The position numbers were made by a program, and so were the translations under genes. Of a stretch of DNA of 64,000 bases, positions 16,567-25,230 are shown piece by piece; the stretch's first letter is position 1, and each line of letters begins with the position of its first letter. Source of the stretch: an uncultured Paracoccaceae bacterium (GTDB lineage Bacteria > Pseudomonadota > Alphaproteobacteria > Rhodobacterales > Rhodobacteraceae); assembly GCA_947498985.1 (NCBI GenBank), contig CANMMF010000006.1:282586-346585 (forward strand). The letters are read 5' to 3'. The notes beneath the pieces were generated by a model that saw only the letters and a program-made list of their open reading frames with translations, did not search any database and had not been told where the DNA came from.

Positions 16567-17237
16567 CAGTTCAGGCGCTCTTCGATCCGGGCGGAGAAAT
16601 CGGCGTAGCTCATGTTGGAGAAGGTCTCTCCGTTGATCACGAAGCTCGGCGTCGACGTGATGCCATGCGTGTCGGCGTTCTGCTGGTACCAGGCGATCAG
16701 CGTCTGCAACTTGTCGCCATCCGACAGGCACGCGTCGAGCTGCGCGCTGTCCATGCCCGCAAGCCGTCCGATCTTGCGCAGCTCATCGGCGATGGCGCTG
16801 TCGGAGCCTGCGCGCGCCCATTCGTTCTGGCCCTTGTAGATCAGATCGGAGATGCCGAAGAACCGCTCCTGCCCGCCGCAGCGCGCGATCAGCGATGCCC
16901 ACATGCCGTATTTGTCGAAATAGACCTCGCGGTAGACAAACCTCACCTTGCCGGTGTCGATGTAATCGGCCTTGAGATCCTTGAAGACGTTGTTGTGGAA
17001 CGTCGCGCAATGCGGGCAGGTGTAGGAGGCGTATTCGATGATCTCGACCGGCGCATCCGCGTCACCCAGCACCATCTCGGTCACGCCGCTGGTGTCGACG
17101 TCGCCGGCGGCCCCGGCATCCTCTGCACCCTGGCTGATCTGCGTGACCTCGGGTGTGGCGTTCTGCTGCGTGAAGACCCACCAGCCGCCCACGGCCAGCA
17201 CAAGGGCCACAACCCCGATGGGGATCAGTTTGTTCAT
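16566..17237 (-). CDS. DsbA-family thiol-disulfide oxidoreductase, membrane anchored or exported
   Basis: A 223-residue thioredoxin-fold protein. An N-terminal hydrophobic helix (residues 5-22) exports or anchors it to the periplasmic side, and the active site is Cys74-Pro-His-Cys77 in YTCPHCATFH. The cis-Pro loop is STPSFVINGE. It probably forms or shuffles disulfides in exported proteins; CPHC is the DsbA active-site dipeptide. It starts 48 bases after the DciA-like gene upstream and is followed at once by a CoA-transferase whose link is probably only operonic. Confidence 0.9.
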   Translation of the reverse strand: MNKLIPIGVVALVLAVGGWWVFTQQNATPEVTQISQGAEDAGAAGDVDTSGVTEMVLGDADAPVEIIEYASYTCPHCATFHNNVFKDLKADYIDTGKVRFVYREVYFDKYGMWASLIARCGGQERFFGISDLIYKGQNEWARAGSDSAIADELRKIGRLAGMDSAQLDACLSDGDKLQTLIAWYQQNADTHGITSTPSFVINGETFSNMSYADFSARIEERLN

Positions 17238-17284
17238 GTCAGGTCTCTTTCCTATCTGTCGCCGCAGAGGCTGCGCGTTTGCGC

Positions 17285-17812
17285 TCAGCCGCGGCCTTGT
17301 GTCTTCGATATGACGTTTGCGCCGAGACGTTCAAGCGCCGCGCGCAGGCCCTCGTCGCCGACCTCGCGGGTTGCGGCGCGCGCTTCGGCGGTTGTGGCGG
17401 GATCGGGGGCGGCGGGGCCGTTCTCGGGGCGGCGATGGGTGAAATCCGCCTGGCCTTCGGCAAAGCCGGTGGGCGCGGTCTGGGTCACCCGCAATCTGGC
17501 GATGGCGTTATAGCCGTAGATCGCGTTGATTCGCGCCCGCAGCTCTTCGCGGCGCATCTCGAGCAACGGCGCATTGGCGCCCGTCGTCAACACAGTCAGC
17601 GTCGCGCCAAGCCCGCCGCGGCCGTATCTGACATCCACCGGCCGCGAGATGGCGGCGATATCGGCACCCGCGATCTCTTCCCAATGGGTCAACACGCGCG
17701 ATTGCGCGAATCCGCGCGTCTCGGAGGCCTTGCGGATCTGCCCCTGCAGCAGTTTCGCCGTGCGCGAAAACCCGTAGGTCGTGCTTTTCCGCTGCGTCAT
17801 GCGTTGCGCCAT
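17285..17812 (-). CDS. DUF721 (DciA-like) protein
   Basis: A 175-residue protein with the DUF721 domain in its N-terminal half (RKASETRGFAQSRVLTHWEEIAG, then LGATLTVLTTGANAPLLEMR and INAIYGYNAIARLRV). In other bacteria DciA proteins load the replicative helicase, and that role is possible here but not shown. The C-terminal 60 residues are low complexity, rich in Ala, Pro and Arg. It is divergent from mutY with a 94-bp gap that should hold both promoters. Confidence 0.85.
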   Translation of the reverse strand: MAQRMTQRKSTTYGFSRTAKLLQGQIRKASETRGFAQSRVLTHWEEIAGADIAAISRPVDVRYGRGGLGATLTVLTTGANAPLLEMRREELRARINAIYGYNAIARLRVTQTAPTGFAEGQADFTHRRPENGPAAPDPATTAEARAATREVGDEGLRAALERLGANVISKTQGRG

Positions 17813-17906
17813 GTCATGGGTGGACTCCCTTCCTCGCGCGCTATTCTAGTGGCCCGGCAGGCTCAGGTCAGCCCGGAATCGCCTCATATCGGAGCCAATC
17901 AAGAAA

Positions 17907-18953
17907 ATGTCAGAGACCCGCGAGAGGCCGAGCGCCGAGGATCTGCTCGACTGGTACGACAGGCATGCCCGTGCCCTGCCCTGGCGGGTGCCGCCCGGAT
18001 CGGGCCTGCCCGCCGATCCGTACCGCGTCTGGCTGTCGGAGATCATGTTGCAGCAGACCACCGTGGCGGCGGTGAAATCCTATTTCGAGGCCTTCACCAC
18101 GCGCTGGCCCCGGGTGCAGGATCTGGCCGCGGCAGAGGATGGCGACGTGATGGCCGCCTGGGCCGGGCTTGGCTATTATGCCCGCGCCCGCAACCTGCTG
18201 AAATGCGCGCGAGTGGTCAGCGCCGAGCATGGCGGTCGCTTTCCGCGCGATCACGCCAGCCTGCTGGGCCTGCCCGGGATCGGCCCCTATACCGCGGCGG
18301 CCATCTCGGCAATTGCGTTCGACGCCCCGGAAACCGTTGTCGATGGCAATGTCGAACGGGTGATGGCGCGGGTCTTTGACGAACACACGCCGCTGCCGCA
18401 GGCCAAACCGATCCTGACCGGGCACGCGGCGGCGCTGACACCGGACACGCGCCCCGGCGATTACGCGCAGGCGGTGATGGATCTCGGTGCGACGATCTGC
18501 ACACCGCGCAACCCCGCCTGCGGGCTTTGCCCGTGGCGCAAGGCCTGCGCCGCCTGGGCGGCGGGCACGGCGGCGGATCTGCCACGCAAAGCGCCGAAGA
18601 AACGCAAGCCCACGCGGCTTGGCATCATCTATCTGGCGCGCCGGGTCGACGGCGCCTGGCTGCTCGAGCGGCGGCCCGACAAGGGGCTGCTGGGCGGCAT
18701 GCTGGGCTGGCCGGGGTCGGACTGGGGCGAGGCGCCCGTCGAGGATCCTCCGATCCCTGCGGAGTGGAAGACTCTGGCCGCCGAGGCGCGCCACACCTTC
18801 ACCCACTTCCATCTGCGACTGACCGTGCGCACGGCGCTTGTGCCGATGGACCGCGCCCCCCATCGCGGAGATTTCATGCCCGCGCCCGATTTTCGCCCCG
18901 CCGATCTGCCAACGGTGATGCGCAAGGCCTTTGACCTTGCGCAAGGCAGCTGA
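17907..18953 (+). CDS. mutY: A/G-specific adenine glycosylase
   Basis: A 348-residue DNA repair glycosylase that removes adenine mispaired with 8-oxoguanine. The catalytic helix-hairpin-helix region is LLGLPGIGPYTAAAI, with the catalytic aspartate in ETVVDGNVERVMAR. Four cysteines bind a 4Fe-4S cluster in the spacing C-x6-C-x2-C-x5-C (CTPRNPACGLCPWRKAC). A C-terminal NUDIX-like domain (from about residue 230) recognises 8-oxoG. Length is typical. The gene is on its own on the plus strand, 89 bases before the AlkB-like gene. Confidence 0.95.
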   Translation: MSETRERPSAEDLLDWYDRHARALPWRVPPGSGLPADPYRVWLSEIMLQQTTVAAVKSYFEAFTTRWPRVQDLAAAEDGDVMAAWAGLGYYARARNLLKCARVVSAEHGGRFPRDHASLLGLPGIGPYTAAAISAIAFDAPETVVDGNVERVMARVFDEHTPLPQAKPILTGHAAALTPDTRPGDYAQAVMDLGATICTPRNPACGLCPWRKACAAWAAGTAADLPRKAPKKRKPTRLGIIYLARRVDGAWLLERRPDKGLLGGMLGWPGSDWGEAPVEDPPIPAEWKTLAAEARHTFTHFHLRLTVRTALVPMDRAPHRGDFMPAPDFRPADLPTVMRKAFDLAQGS

Positions 18954-19041
18954 TCAGCGCTTGGGTCAGGCTCATCCGCACCGTATAACGCGGTCGGACA
19001 CCACTTTCCCGCCCCTGCCGGAGCGGACACCGGAGCATCTC

Positions 19042-20184
19042 ATGGTTGATCAGTCCCTACCCCGGACCCGCGCGGAGCTGAGCGCCGCCCTGCCGTTCTG
19101 GATGTCGCTGGGGCTTGTGCCTCTGGTCTGGGCCGGGGCGGTCTGGGGCGGCATATGGGTGCTGCTGCCGATCGTTGCGACCTGGTATCTCTTTTCCGCG
19201 CTCGACGCGGCGCTGGGGCTCAACCTTGAAAACAGCGCGCCTGACACACCCGAAGACTCGCTGTTCTGGTACAAGATGATCACCCTGATCTGGGTGCCGT
19301 TGCAGTTTCTGTCGCTCTTCGGGCTGATCTGGTACGTGAGCGGCGCCAGCCATCTCAACGGCTGGGAGAAATTCGGCGTGTTCTTCGGCGTGGGCGTGCT
19401 GACCGGCACGGTCGGGATCAATTACAGCCATGAGCTGATGCATCAGAAAAGCCGCCTCGAACGGACGCTGGCCGATCTTCTGCTGGCCATGGTGCTCTAT
19501 TCGCATTTCCGCTCCGAGCATCTGCTGGTGCATCACCGCTATGTCGGCACGCCGCGCGATCCGGTCACCGCGCGCTACAACGAGGGTTTTCACCGGTTCT
19601 ACCCGCGCGTGCTGAAGGAATGCTGGCATTCGGCCTTCAACGCCGAAAAGGCCATGCTCGCGCGCAAGAATCTGCCCTGGCATCACGCCAGCAACCCGTT
19701 CTGGACCTACGCCGCGCTGCAGATCGCCATGCTGGCGCTGGCCGCGCTGCTGGGCGGCTGGACCGGTCTCGCGCTTTTTCTGGTGCAGGCGGGCGTTGCG
19801 ATCTGGCAGCTGGAGCTGGTGAATTACGTGGAGCATTACGGCCTCACCCGCAAACATCTGGGCGAGGGCAAATACGAACACGTCCTGCCGCGCCACAGCT
19901 GGAACGCGGCGCACAAGGCCTCCAACTGGCTGCTGATCAACCTGCAGCGCCATTCCGACCACCATTACAAGCCCGACCGCCGCTTTCCGCTGCTGCAGAC
20001 CTATTCCGAGAACGACGCGCCGCAGCTGCCCTACGGCTACCCGGTGATGACCATGGCCGCGATGATCCCGCCGCTCTGGCGGCGGATCATGAACCCGCGC
20101 GTGCGGCACTGGCGCAAGACCTACTATCCCGAAATCACCGACTGGAGCGCCTACAACAAGGCCGCCCATCCTCTGCCGCGCTAA
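19042..20184 (+). CDS. alkB: alkane 1-monooxygenase, AlkB type
   Basis: A 380-residue membrane di-iron hydroxylase that oxidises terminal methyl groups of alkanes, with electrons from rubredoxin. The histidine boxes are HELMHQK, EHLLVHHRYVGTPRDP and LQRHSDHHYKPDRRFP, together with the family signature NYVEHYGL. Four or more hydrophobic segments lie in the first 130 residues. An open frame extends to 18931, but the family-like start is ATG 19042. No rubredoxin, rubredoxin reductase or regulator gene is nearby, so electron partners must be elsewhere. Medium-chain alkanes or related hydrocarbons are the usual substrates. Confidence 0.93.
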   Translation: MVDQSLPRTRAELSAALPFWMSLGLVPLVWAGAVWGGIWVLLPIVATWYLFSALDAALGLNLENSAPDTPEDSLFWYKMITLIWVPLQFLSLFGLIWYVSGASHLNGWEKFGVFFGVGVLTGTVGINYSHELMHQKSRLERTLADLLLAMVLYSHFRSEHLLVHHRYVGTPRDPVTARYNEGFHRFYPRVLKECWHSAFNAEKAMLARKNLPWHHASNPFWTYAALQIAMLALAALLGGWTGLALFLVQAGVAIWQLELVNYVEHYGLTRKHLGEGKYEHVLPRHSWNAAHKASNWLLINLQRHSDHHYKPDRRFPLLQTYSENDAPQLPYGYPVMTMAAMIPPLWRRIMNPRVRHWRKTYYPEITDWSAYNKAAHPLPR

Positions 20185-20318
20185 GCCCGCCGGTCTGCAA
20201 GACGCGGCGCATCTGTCGCACCTTGCGCACCGCCGCACCCCGGTGATGGCCCGTGACAAGCGCGGGCGCGGGCGATAGAAGGCGCGCAAATCCGCATCTT
20301 GAGACGAGGACATTTCCG

Positions 20319-21239
20319 ATGGCAACGCAGGTTTTCGGCCACAAATCCCCCGACACCGACAGCACCGGCAGCCCGATCATCTGGGCCTGGTATCTCACCC
20401 AGATCAAAGGCGAGGACGCGCGCCCGGTGCTGCTCGGGGAGCCCAACACCGAAGCCGCATTCATGCTGGAGCACTGGGGCCTCGCCAAGCCCGAGATCAT
20501 CTCGGACGTCTCCGACGATGCGCCGGTGGTGATCGTCGACACCAACAACCCCGCAGAGCTGCCCGCCAACATCAACAACGCCGATATCCGCGGCATCATC
20601 GACCACCACAAGCTGGTGGGCGGGCTCGAGACCAAGGGCCCCATCGACATCCGCATCGAGCCGCTGGCCTGCACCGCCACCATCATGTGGAAGATGATCG
20701 GCGGCGATCTCGCGCAGGCCCCGCGCGAGATCAAGGGCGCGATGCTGACCTGCATCCTGTCGGACACGCTGGAGTTCCGTTCGCCCACCACAACCCGGGA
20801 AGACCGCGCCGTTGCCCATGATCTGGCCAAGGATCTGGGCATCGACATCGCCGATTATGCCGGGCAGATGTTTGCCGCCAAATCCGACGTCTCGGCGTTT
20901 TCCGATGCCGAACTTCTGCGCATGGACAGCAAGGAATATGCCGTCGAAGGCACGAAGTTCCGCGTCTCGGTCCTGGAAACCACCGCGCCGGAGATGCCGC
21001 TGGGGCGCAAGGACAGCCTGATGCAGAGCATGGGCACCGTCGCCGCCGAAGACGGGGTCGATCAGGTACTGCTTTTCGTGGTCGACATCCTCAACGAGGA
21101 AGCGACACTGCTGGTGCCCAACGATCTGGTGAAAACCGTGGCCGAGAAAAGCTTTGGCGCAGAGGTCAGCGGCGACACGGTGGTGCTGCCCGGCGTGATG
21201 AGCCGCAAAAAGCAGATCATCCCGAACCTCAAGCTCTGA
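20319..21239 (+). CDS. ppaC: manganese-dependent inorganic pyrophosphatase
   Basis: A 306-residue family II pyrophosphatase of the DHH superfamily, hydrolysing pyrophosphate to phosphate. Metal-binding motifs are visible: GHKSPDTDS near the N-terminus, IVDTNN, and the DHH motif in IIDHHKLVGG, with the C-terminal SRKKQ substrate site in GVMSRKKQIIPNL. The start at 20319 is supported by GACGAGGA about ten bases upstream; the longer frame to 20253 lacks such a site. The gene ends in a strong hairpin shared with the convergent membrane-protein gene. Confidence 0.95.
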   Translation: MATQVFGHKSPDTDSTGSPIIWAWYLTQIKGEDARPVLLGEPNTEAAFMLEHWGLAKPEIISDVSDDAPVVIVDTNNPAELPANINNADIRGIIDHHKLVGGLETKGPIDIRIEPLACTATIMWKMIGGDLAQAPREIKGAMLTCILSDTLEFRSPTTTREDRAVAHDLAKDLGIDIADYAGQMFAAKSDVSAFSDAELLRMDSKEYAVEGTKFRVSVLETTAPEMPLGRKDSLMQSMGTVAAEDGVDQVLLFVVDILNEEATLLVPNDLVKTVAEKSFGAEVSGDTVVLPGVMSRKKQIIPNLKL

Positions 21240-21248
21240 TCGCGTTCG

Positions 21249-21283
21249 CCCGGGACGCCTCCGCCGTCAGGCCGCGTCCCGGG
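21249..21283. terminator. probable shared hairpin between convergent genes
   Basis: A 10-bp perfect stem, CCCGGGACGC at 21249-21258 with GCGTCCCGGG at 21274-21283, lies between the ppaC stop and the end of the convergent membrane-protein gene, overlapping its last codons. There is no T-tract, so it may be a weak or factor-assisted bidirectional end. Confidence 0.4.
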
Positions 21284-22151
21284 ACCGCAGCGCGCGAAAG
21301 GTCGCCCAGCCCAGCAGCGCCACCGAAAGCGGGCCAGCGACCAGAACCACCCAGGCGTTCATTTCCGCCACAAGCGGGCTGCCCTGACCCAGCGCATAGG
21401 CGCCCCAGGCGCTCAGCGGAAGGACCGGCATGATCGGCAGGTGCTGCCACGGCAGCGCCGGCCAGAGCTCTGCCCCGTCTCCCTCGCGGCAGCCCCGCGC
21501 CGCGTAGATGCACAGGCCCAGGGCGGGCGGCAGGATCAGCGACATCGGAAACGCGGCGAGCAGCGGGTAAAGCGCGTAACCCAAAGCCAGCACGCCGCCG
21601 GTGATCCAGAGCGCCGCAGCCCGCCCCGGCCCCGGCACCACCCCGCCGGGCAAGAGGATCTGCCCGGCGGCAAACACCGCAACAGCCGCAGGCATCTGGG
21701 CAAGATACCCGGCATCGCCGCTCTGCCCCCAGAAATATGCGCCCCATAGCCCCAATCCCGCGCCCAGGCCCAGATTGACACCCGCAAACGCCCACGCCCC
21801 CCGCGCGGCAGAGGCCCGGTAGACCCACAGACCCAGCAAGCCCGACACCACCCCGTGCCAGGCCAGCGATGTCCAGACCAGCGAAACCGGCAGCGCGGCG
21901 TAAAGCTCCAGCACCGGCAGTCCCTCGGCAAGCAGACCCATGATGCAGGCGGCCAGGAAAAAGCCCATCAGACCGCGCCCGCCGACCCGCGCAACCGCCA
22001 GCACGCCGAAAAGCCCCGACAGCGCGTAGACCAGCAGCAGCTGCCAGCTGTCCGGGCTGAACGTCACGGGATAGAACAGAAGCTCCGACAGCGCGGTGAA
22101 GACCGCGCCAAAGCCCAGAAACGCCCGCAGGTGCCAAACCAAACCCGTCAT
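21267..22151 (-). CDS. polytopic membrane protein of unknown function
   Basis: A 294-residue protein that is almost all hydrophobic, with seven or eight predicted helices separated by short Gly- and Arg-rich loops. No transporter or enzyme motif was recognised. The frame was chosen over an overlapping frame at 21229-22137 because only this one gives clean membrane helices. It is divergent from the HAD-family gene with a 113-bp gap and convergent with ppaC. Confidence 0.75.
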   Translation of the reverse strand: MTGLVWHLRAFLGFGAVFTALSELLFYPVTFSPDSWQLLLVYALSGLFGVLAVARVGGRGLMGFFLAACIMGLLAEGLPVLELYAALPVSLVWTSLAWHGVVSGLLGLWVYRASAARGAWAFAGVNLGLGAGLGLWGAYFWGQSGDAGYLAQMPAAVAVFAAGQILLPGGVVPGPGRAAALWITGGVLALGYALYPLLAAFPMSLILPPALGLCIYAARGCREGDGAELWPALPWQHLPIMPVLPLSAWGAYALGQGSPLVAEMNAWVVLVAGPLSVALLGWATFRALRSRDAA

Positions 22152-22264
22152 CCGCGCAAGTCTAGCAGCCCCGCGCCGCAGGTCGAGCGATGCGCGCTAT
22201 CGCCTTTGCCCCGCGCCGCGAACGGGCTAAGGCTTAGGCAACATCCTGCATCAAGAGGCTTCTC

Positions 22265-23137
22265 ATGACCCCGATCATCGACTCCCTTGCCGACATCTCC
22301 GACCGGTATGACGCGCTGTTCGTCGATCTCTGGGGCTGCGTGCATAACGGCGTCAAGGCGATCCCCTCGGCGGTCGAGGCGCTTGAGGCCTACCGCACCC
22401 GCGGCGGCACGGTGGTGCTGGTGACCAACGCGCCGCGCTCGCGGCACGAGGTGGCCAAGCAGCTCAGCCGGTTCGGGGTGCCCGACGCGGCCTATGACGA
22501 CATCGCGACCTCCGGTGACAGCGCGCGCGTGGCGATGTTCCAGGGCGCTGTTGGCCGCAAGGTGTTTTTCATGGGCCAGCCGCACGATCTGCCGTTTTTC
22601 GAGCCGATCCGGCTGCTCGACGATCCGGTGGAGATCACCCGCGTGCCTCTCGAAGAGGCCGAAGGCATCGTCTGTTGCGGCCCCTTCGATCCGCATGCCG
22701 AGCCCGAGGTCAACCGGCCGCAATTCCTGTTCGCCAAGCAAAAAGGCCTCAAGCTGCTCTGCGCCAATCCCGATATCGTGGTCGATCGCGGCGAGCAGCG
22801 CGAATGGTGCGCAGGCGCGCTTGCGGCCCTTTATGACGAGATGGGCGGTGAGAGCCTCTACTTCGGCAAACCGCATCCTCCGATCTACGATCTGGCGCGG
22901 CGCCGGCTGGCCACCCACCGCGCGGGCATCGATCCCGCCGCCATCCTGGCCATCGGCGACGGGCCCGCAACCGACATCCGGGGCGCCATGGGGGAGGATA
23001 TCGATTCTCTCTTCATCACCGGCGGGCTCGCCCGGGAGGAGACCAAAACGTCGCAGCAGCCCGACCCGGAGGCGCTCGACGCCTATATTTCAAGCGAAAT
23101 GATCAACCCCACCTTCGCCATCGGCATGCTGAAATAG
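22265..23137 (+). CDS. HAD-superfamily hydrolase, TIGR01459 type
   Basis: A 290-residue class IIA HAD protein. The nucleophile motif is DLWGCVHNGVKAI (a Trp-Gly-Cys variant of the DxDGV motif), motif II is VTNAPRS, and the late acidic motif is AIGDGPATDIRGAMG. These proteins are related to NagD/UMP phosphatases and typical of alphaproteobacteria; the substrate is unknown. The first catalytic Asp of motif I is present and the position two residues later is Trp not Asp, which could impair the usual acid/base step. Confidence 0.85.
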   Translation: MTPIIDSLADISDRYDALFVDLWGCVHNGVKAIPSAVEALEAYRTRGGTVVLVTNAPRSRHEVAKQLSRFGVPDAAYDDIATSGDSARVAMFQGAVGRKVFFMGQPHDLPFFEPIRLLDDPVEITRVPLEEAEGIVCCGPFDPHAEPEVNRPQFLFAKQKGLKLLCANPDIVVDRGEQREWCAGALAALYDEMGGESLYFGKPHPPIYDLARRRLATHRAGIDPAAILAIGDGPATDIRGAMGEDIDSLFITGGLAREETKTSQQPDPEALDAYISSEMINPTFAIGMLK

Positions 23138-23238
23138 GCATTTCAGGCTTGCTTTTTCTGCAGTCGCAAAGTAATAAAATTTCAAGAGGACGGTGATATT
23201 CGTCCATTTGTTACCGGACGACTGTGATGGAGGATGAG

Positions 23239-23682
23239 ATGCTGGACAATTTGCCCCGGGGCACGATCTGCATCGAAGACATCGAAATGGGCATGTCGCG
23301 CCACCTGCGCAAGGTGGTGACCGATGCCGATATCGAGATGTTCGCGGCGATTTCGACCGATCACAATCCGGTCCATCTGGATGACGATTATGCCCGCGAC
23401 ACAATCTTTCAGGGCCGCATCGCGCATGGCATGCTGACCGCGGGTCTGATCTCGGCGGTGATCGGAGAGCAGCTGCCCGGCCATGGCACGGTCTATATGG
23501 GCCAGTCGCTGACCTTTCTGGCGCCTGTGCGGCCCGGCGACATGGTCTATGCAGAGGTCAAGGTGACCGGCATCGACATCGCCAAGCGCCGGGTGACGCT
23601 GGAGTGCCACTGCGCCGTCGATGGCAAGAAGGTCCTGATCGGAGAAGCCAAGGTCCTCGCCCCCTCCCGCAAGTTTGATTAG
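23239..23682 (+). CDS. MaoC-type (R)-enoyl-CoA hydratase-like protein
   Basis: A 147-residue hot-dog-fold protein of the MaoC/PhaJ family. The hydratase motif is visible as ISTDHNPVHLDDDYA (Asp and His catalytic) and FQGRIAHGMLTAGLIS. Related enzymes hydrate trans-2-enoyl-CoA to (R)-3-hydroxyacyl-CoA, feeding polyhydroxyalkanoate or beta-oxidation steps. In-frame GTG 23224 and ATG 23227 exist, but GGAGG at 23229-23233 is five bases before ATG 23239, which is therefore the start. The gene stands alone before a 460-bp repeat-filled gap. Confidence 0.85.
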   Translation: MLDNLPRGTICIEDIEMGMSRHLRKVVTDADIEMFAAISTDHNPVHLDDDYARDTIFQGRIAHGMLTAGLISAVIGEQLPGHGTVYMGQSLTFLAPVRPGDMVYAEVKVTGIDIAKRRVTLECHCAVDGKKVLIGEAKVLAPSRKFD

Positions 23683-23710
23683 GCCGCAAAAGCCCCGTCT
23701 TTTTCGGCCG

Positions 23711-24032
23711 GTGGGCAAGGTCATGTTTGCTCTGCAAACGTGACAGCCCACGCCCTCACCATTCCGGGTGCGTGGTTTTCCGAAAGCCCCATCTCTTGCG
23801 GCCGGTGGGCAAGGTCATGTTTGCTCTGCAAAGGTGACGGCCCACACCCTCACCATTCCGGGTGCGTGGTTTCCTGAAAGCCCCGTCTTTTTCGGCCGGT
23901 GGGCAAGGTCATGTCTGCTCTGCAAACGTGACAGCCCACACCCTCACCATTCCGGGCGCCACGTTTCCCGAAAGCCCGACTCTCACAGCCCATGGGCAAG
24001 GTCATGTCTGCAAAGCAGACGTGACAGCCCAC
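23711..24032. repeat. tandem stem-loop array, four copies of a 41-bp hairpin
   Basis: Copies lie at 23711-23751, 23805-23845, 23899-23939 and 23992-24032. The outer stem is GTGGGC/GCCCAC (ATGGGC in copy 4), then GTCA/TGAC, then an inner stem. The inner stem is GTTTGC/GCAAAC with a TCT loop in copy 1 and GTCTGC/GCAGAC with an AAA loop in copy 4, so both arms changed together. The 52-53 bp spacers are also related (CTCACCATTCCGGG followed by GCCCCGTCTTT). The period is 94, 94 and 93 bp. Two more copies of the hairpin are at 63829-63963. The rest of this gap, to 24146, holds one weak stem (CCCACCG at 24068 with CGGTGGG at 24086) and nothing else seen. Confidence 0.92.
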
Positions 24033-24146
24033 ACACCCGCCGCTCCTGACACACATCAACCCCATCTCCCACCGCCTCAACGGGACGGTGGGCGGGGCGA
24101 CGTTGCGGCTTGCCCGCAACAAGCGGCGGCCACCGTCCGCGCACAT

Positions 24147-25181
24147 TCACGCGCCAATACGAAACCCGTCGGGGATCCGGTCCACCCCCGTCAGCACCAG
24201 ATCCGCCATCACCCCGGCCACGTTCGGCGCCATGCCAAAGCCGATCTTGAAGCCGCCATTGGCCACAAACACACCCTCCCGTCCGGGCCAGGGCCCGAGC
24301 AGCGGCGCGCGGGAGCGCGCGCGGGGCCGCACGCCCGCCCAGCGGAGCAATATTTCGGCCTCCGAAAGCTGCGGCAGCGCCTCGACCGCGCGTGCGACCA
24401 GCGCATCACATCCCGCATCCGTGCTCTGCGGATCGTCGAAATCGCGCTCCGATGTCGAGCCCACGGCGAGCGTGCCGTCGTCATGCGGAACCATGTGCAG
24501 CCCGTCGAGAAAAAGCTGCGGCGCGCCCCGCGCGTCAAATCGCATCAGCACCGCCTGCCCTTTCACTCCGTCGCCGATCCTGCGCCCCAGATCCTCCGAC
24601 AGCGCGGCAAGCCCCTGCCAGCCGGTGGCCCAGATCTCCGCGCCGTCGCGCGGCGCGGCCGCGACGATCTCGCCGCCGCGCGCGCGCAACGCGGCCACCA
24701 AGGCCGACACCGCCCGGGCGGGATGCAGCCGGGCGCTGAGCGTGTCGCGGATCAGCCAGCCGGTGGGGCTCCGCGGCGCAAAGCCGCCTGCGTCCTGCGC
24801 CGCGATCACCTCCCACCGCGCCGCACCGCGCCAGAGCGCCGCCGCCCCCACAGCACGCGCCCGCGCCAGCTCCAGCCCCGCCGCATCGGCCACCGGCTGC
24901 AGCCGCCCGAGACGCGTATAGCCCGAGGCCCCGCCGCCCGCCGCCTCGACATTTCTCCAGAACGCCTCGGCCATCAGCAGGCTGTCGAGCTGGAAGGCCT
25001 TCTTTTCGTTCCAGTTTTCCGGCACATGTGGTGCCAGAGCACCGACGATCCCACCCGAGGATCCGGCCCCGGGACCCGCCGGGTCGACCACCCGCACCCG
25101 CGCACCGCGCTCCAGACACGCCCAGGCGATGCTGAGGCCAAAAATCCCCGCCCCCCGGATCGTCACATCCACGCTTGCCAT
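24147..25181 (-). CDS. FAD-dependent oxidoreductase, candidate MnmC2-type tRNA-modifying enzyme
   Basis: A 344-residue DAO-superfamily flavoprotein. The N-terminal FAD-binding fingerprint is RGAGIFGLSIAWACLERGARVRVVD, here seen as GAGIFG, and the C-terminal GGFKIGFGMAPNVAG segment is usual in this superfamily. It is divergent from mnmD with 49 bp between starts. In E. coli the two activities (oxidative removal of the carboxymethyl group, then methylation) are fused in MnmC; here they would be separate proteins. The assignment as the oxidase half rests mainly on this pairing. A glycine or D-amino-acid oxidase remains possible. Confidence 0.7.
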   Translation of the reverse strand: MASVDVTIRGAGIFGLSIAWACLERGARVRVVDPAGPGAGSSGGIVGALAPHVPENWNEKKAFQLDSLLMAEAFWRNVEAAGGGASGYTRLGRLQPVADAAGLELARARAVGAAALWRGAARWEVIAAQDAGGFAPRSPTGWLIRDTLSARLHPARAVSALVAALRARGGEIVAAAPRDGAEIWATGWQGLAALSEDLGRRIGDGVKGQAVLMRFDARGAPQLFLDGLHMVPHDDGTLAVGSTSERDFDDPQSTDAGCDALVARAVEALPQLSEAEILLRWAGVRPRARSRAPLLGPWPGREGVFVANGGFKIGFGMAPNVAGVMADLVLTGVDRIPDGFRIGA

Positions 25182-25230
25182 CGCCGCCCGCCCCCGTCAC
25201 ATCTGGCCCGCAGACCTAAAGGCAAAGCGC

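Noticed and set aside
17239..17463. Additional small gene on the minus strand overlapping the DciA-like gene
   Set aside because: It is an alternative frame through the end of the DciA-like gene, with no recognisable domain.
23711..24049. Small proteins reading GCHVCxADMTLP in the hairpin arrays
   Set aside because: The string is the translation of the stem-loop itself and appears at each copy; no ribosome site or conserved protein is visible.
23683..24146. CRISPR-like array (41-bp repeat, 53-bp spacer)
   Set aside because: The spacers are themselves repeated and related, copies are few, the repeat is longer than usual and no cas gene is in the window. Tandem duplication of a 94-bp unit explains it.
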